Source: Rhodocytophaga rosea (GTDB taxonomy: Bacteria > Bacteroidota > Bacteroidia > Cytophagales > 172606-1). From it: a stretch of DNA of 64,000 nt. The stretch lies in the NCBI RefSeq assembly GCF_010119975.1, contig NZ_CP048222.1, forward strand, positions 1,881,501 to 1,945,500, in the 5' to 3' direction. Position numbers and translations under genes: made by a program. The notes under the pieces were generated by a model. That model searched no databases. It was not told where the DNA came from and saw only the letters and a program-made list of their open reading frames with translations. Numbering within the stretch: position 1 is the first letter of the stretch; the number at the start of each line of letters is the position of its first letter. Shown in pieces: positions 62,210-64,000 of the stretch.

Positions 62210-62569
62210 ATGCTAAAGTTTATAATAGATACCCAATTACCTCCCATACTTGCTGATTTCTTGAAACAAAACGGCTTTGATGCGATTCATACTACATTTT
62301 TCACAGATGGCCATCTGTTACAAGATAAGGAGATCATAGAGATAGCTTTAACAGAATCCAGAATAATTATTACCAAAGACAACGATTTTATAGATAATTT
62401 TTTACTAAAAGGCGCTCCGCCAAAAGTATTACTCTTAGCTTTGGGAAATATCAAAAATAAAGATCTGCTGCGCATTTTTGATATCTACATGCAAACCATC
62501 AATCTTTTGCTACAAGACAAGGCCAGCTTAGTCATTTTACAACCCGGAAACATAATCTCATACGAATAA
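62210..62569 (+). CDS. DUF5615 PIN-like toxin
   Basis: A 119-aa PIN-like protein: FIIDTQLPPILADFLKQNGFDAIH at the start, DKEIIEIALTESRIIITKDNDFID with the conserved acidic residues, and LLLALGNIKNKDLLRIF. PIN-fold toxins are nucleases that depend on an acidic metal site; the Asp at DTQLP and the TKDNDF acidic pair are in place. It is the partner of the DUF433 gene. Confidence 0.88.
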   Translation: MLKFIIDTQLPPILADFLKQNGFDAIHTTFFTDGHLLQDKEIIEIALTESRIIITKDNDFIDNFLLKGAPPKVLLLALGNIKNKDLLRIFDIYMQTINLLLQDKASLVILQPGNIISYE

Positions 62570-62580
62570 TACACTCATAA

Positions 62581-64000
62581 ATGGAAACTACCGTAGCACT
62601 GAACAAATACATTATTATTGATTTCGATAGTACATTTACCAAAGTAGAGGCAATGGACGAATTGGGAGCCATTTCTCTGCAGGGTAATGCCGACAAAGAT
62701 AAGATCATTCAGGAAATTAAACATATTACTGACCTGGGCATGAATGGAGAACTGTCTTTTACACAGTCTCTGGAAAAACGGATTGAACTCCTAAACGCTA
62801 ATAAAGCTCAGCTTCCACAACTCGTTGAAAGGCTCCGTACCAAAGTATCCAACTCTTTTGAGCGCAACAGGGCTTTTTTCATGGAGTATGCTGATAATAT
62901 TATGATCATCTCCAATGGGTTCAAGGAGTTTATTACGCCCATTGTTACAGAATTTGGCATTAAAGAAGAGAATATTTTTGCCAATACTTTTGTCTACGAC
63001 GAAAAAGGGAATATCATCGGTTTCGACCGCAGCAACCGCCTGTGTGCCAATAAAGGAAAAGTTGAACAGATTAAATCGCTGAATTTACAGGGAGATATTT
63101 ATGTAATCGGAGATGGTTATACCGATTATGAAATTAAAGAAGCCGGACTTGCCAATAAATTTTATGCCTTTACCGAAAATGTAGAACGGGAACGGGTACT
63201 AAGTAAAGCAGACCATATTGCGCCTAGTCTGGATGAATTCCTGTATCACAATAAACTGCCCATGAGTTTGTCTTATCCTAAAAATCGGATAAGCGTACTG
63301 CTGCTGGAAAACATCCATCCTAAAGCCTTAGAATTGTTCAGGCAGGAGGGCTATAAAGTAGATGTAGTGGCCGGCGGTCTGGACGAAGATGAACTTTGTG
63401 AACGCATTAAAGATGTAACCGTACTGGGCATTCGTTCCAAAACCCAGGTTACCCGTAAAGTACTGGAGAGCGCCAATAAACTGATGTGTGTAGGAGCTTT
63501 TTGTATCGGCACCAACCAGATTGATCTGAATGCTTGTTTAGAGAGGGGAATTGTAGCATTTAACGCACCCTACAGCAATACCCGGAGTGTGGTAGAACTG
63601 GCCATTGGTGAAATTATTATGCTCATCCGCAATATTCCCGACAAGAGTAATGGCATGCACAAAGGCATCTGGGATAAATCTGCTAAAAATAGTTTTGAGA
63701 TCCGGGGGAAAAAGCTGGGTATTGTAGGCTATGGAAATATCGGGGCACAATTATCTGTAATTGCAGAAGCACTCGGTATGGAAGTGTATTATTATGATAT
63801 TGTAGAGCGGCTGGCATTAGGTAATGCAAAAAAATGTAATTCTCTGAAAGAACTGCTCAACATAGCCGATATTGTAACCCTGCATGTAGACGGACGGGCC
63901 TCTAACAAAAACCTGATTGGAGAGAAGGAATTTGCCCAGATGAAAGATGGCGTTATCTTCCTGAATCTGAGCCGGGGTGCCATTGTAGATATTCCTGCCC
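62581..64000 (+). CDS. serA: Phosphoserine phosphatase-phosphoglycerate dehydrogenase fusion (partial)
   Basis: Open to the window end, 473 codons. An N-terminal HAD phosphatase domain (about 1-225) has IIIDFDSTFTK (Asp14, Asp16), ISNGFKEF and VIGDGYTDYEIKEAG. A D-3-phosphoglycerate dehydrogenase domain follows (about 235 on): ISVLLLENIHPKALELF, ALGIRSKTQVT-like GIRSKTQVT, FCIGTNQIDL, GKKLGIVGYGNIGAQLSVIAEALGM (nucleotide-binding). One protein could make serine from 3-phosphoglycerate with only a transaminase in addition. The end lies beyond the window. Confidence 0.9.
   Translation, partial: METTVALNKYIIIDFDSTFTKVEAMDELGAISLQGNADKDKIIQEIKHITDLGMNGELSFTQSLEKRIELLNANKAQLPQLVERLRTKVSNSFERNRAFFMEYADNIMIISNGFKEFITPIVTEFGIKEENIFANTFVYDEKGNIIGFDRSNRLCANKGKVEQIKSLNLQGDIYVIGDGYTDYEIKEAGLANKFYAFTENVERERVLSKADHIAPSLDEFLYHNKLPMSLSYPKNRISVLLLENIHPKALELFRQEGYKVDVVAGGLDEDELCERIKDVTVLGIRSKTQVTRKVLESANKLMCVGAFCIGTNQIDLNACLERGIVAFNAPYSNTRSVVELAIGEIIMLIRNIPDKSNGMHKGIWDKSAKNSFEIRGKKLGIVGYGNIGAQLSVIAEALGMEVYYYDIVERLALGNAKKCNSLKELLNIADIVTLHVDGRASNKNLIGEKEFAQMKDGVIFLNLSRGAIVDIPA

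Overview
The window reads as a chromosome segment of a Bacteroidota bacterium, most likely a Cytophagales-type aerobe. Evidence: an alternative complex III plus A1-type cytochrome oxidase cluster, candidate promoters of the Bacteroidota form (TTTG, about 19-21 nt, TAnnTTTG), few Shine-Dalgarno sites, NagB-LmbE and SerB-SerA fusions, and moderate to low G+C with AT-rich gaps. No rRNA, tRNA, insertion sequence, prophage or CRISPR array was seen. The genus cannot be fixed from this sequence alone.

Layout. 1-8.9 kb: mixed housekeeping and hypothetical genes (isochorismatase-like hydrolase, GNAT, DUF4403 lipoprotein, small secreted protein, CBS protein, NagB-LmbE fusion) with a 1.1 kb gene-poor stretch at 5.1-6.3 kb. 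9.4-11.7 kb: an HsdS-like/HsdM-like pair without a nuclease, whose methylase has His at the motif IV Asn position. 11.8-18.6 kb: oxidoreductase, YdcF, MFS antiporter, OsmC, RibD-C, lipoprotein, BtuF-like and RluA genes. 18.8-24.6 kb: PhoR/PhoB-like two-component system, TlpA, DUF3108, aminopeptidase and an outer-membrane-type protein. 24.7-25.8 kb: recA.

26.9-30.9 kb (minus strand): a stressosome operon rsbR-rsbS-rsbT, an RsbX-like phosphatase with its own ATPase domain, and a hybrid protein joining an RsbT/RsbW-like ATPase to a complete histidine kinase. No sigma-B, RsbU or RsbV is present, so output probably runs through the kinase. This is the most interesting system in the window.

31.3-48.8 kb (minus strand): a 17.5 kb respiratory supercluster, actA-B-C-D-E-F, then cytochrome oxidase subunits II and I, heme A synthase, heme O synthase, two subunit III proteins, subunit IV, SCO, DUF420, a small Cys protein and a decayed DUF983 gene. 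A consensus Bacteroidota promoter lies just upstream of actA. Together these genes would carry electrons from menaquinol through ACIII to an aa3-type oxidase, with heme A and copper assembly factors made alongside.

49.3-64.0 kb: SRAP protein, photolyase, pterin dehydratase, rsmI, lnt, a menC gene broken by one missing base in a G run, ppa, a MATE pump, sucD, a low-G+C methyltransferase-like gene, a YheT-like hydrolase, a DUF433/DUF5615 toxin-antitoxin pair and the start of a serB-serA fusion cut by the window end. Heptanucleotide (AATTCGT)n arrays sit directly after the stop codons of two minus-strand genes.
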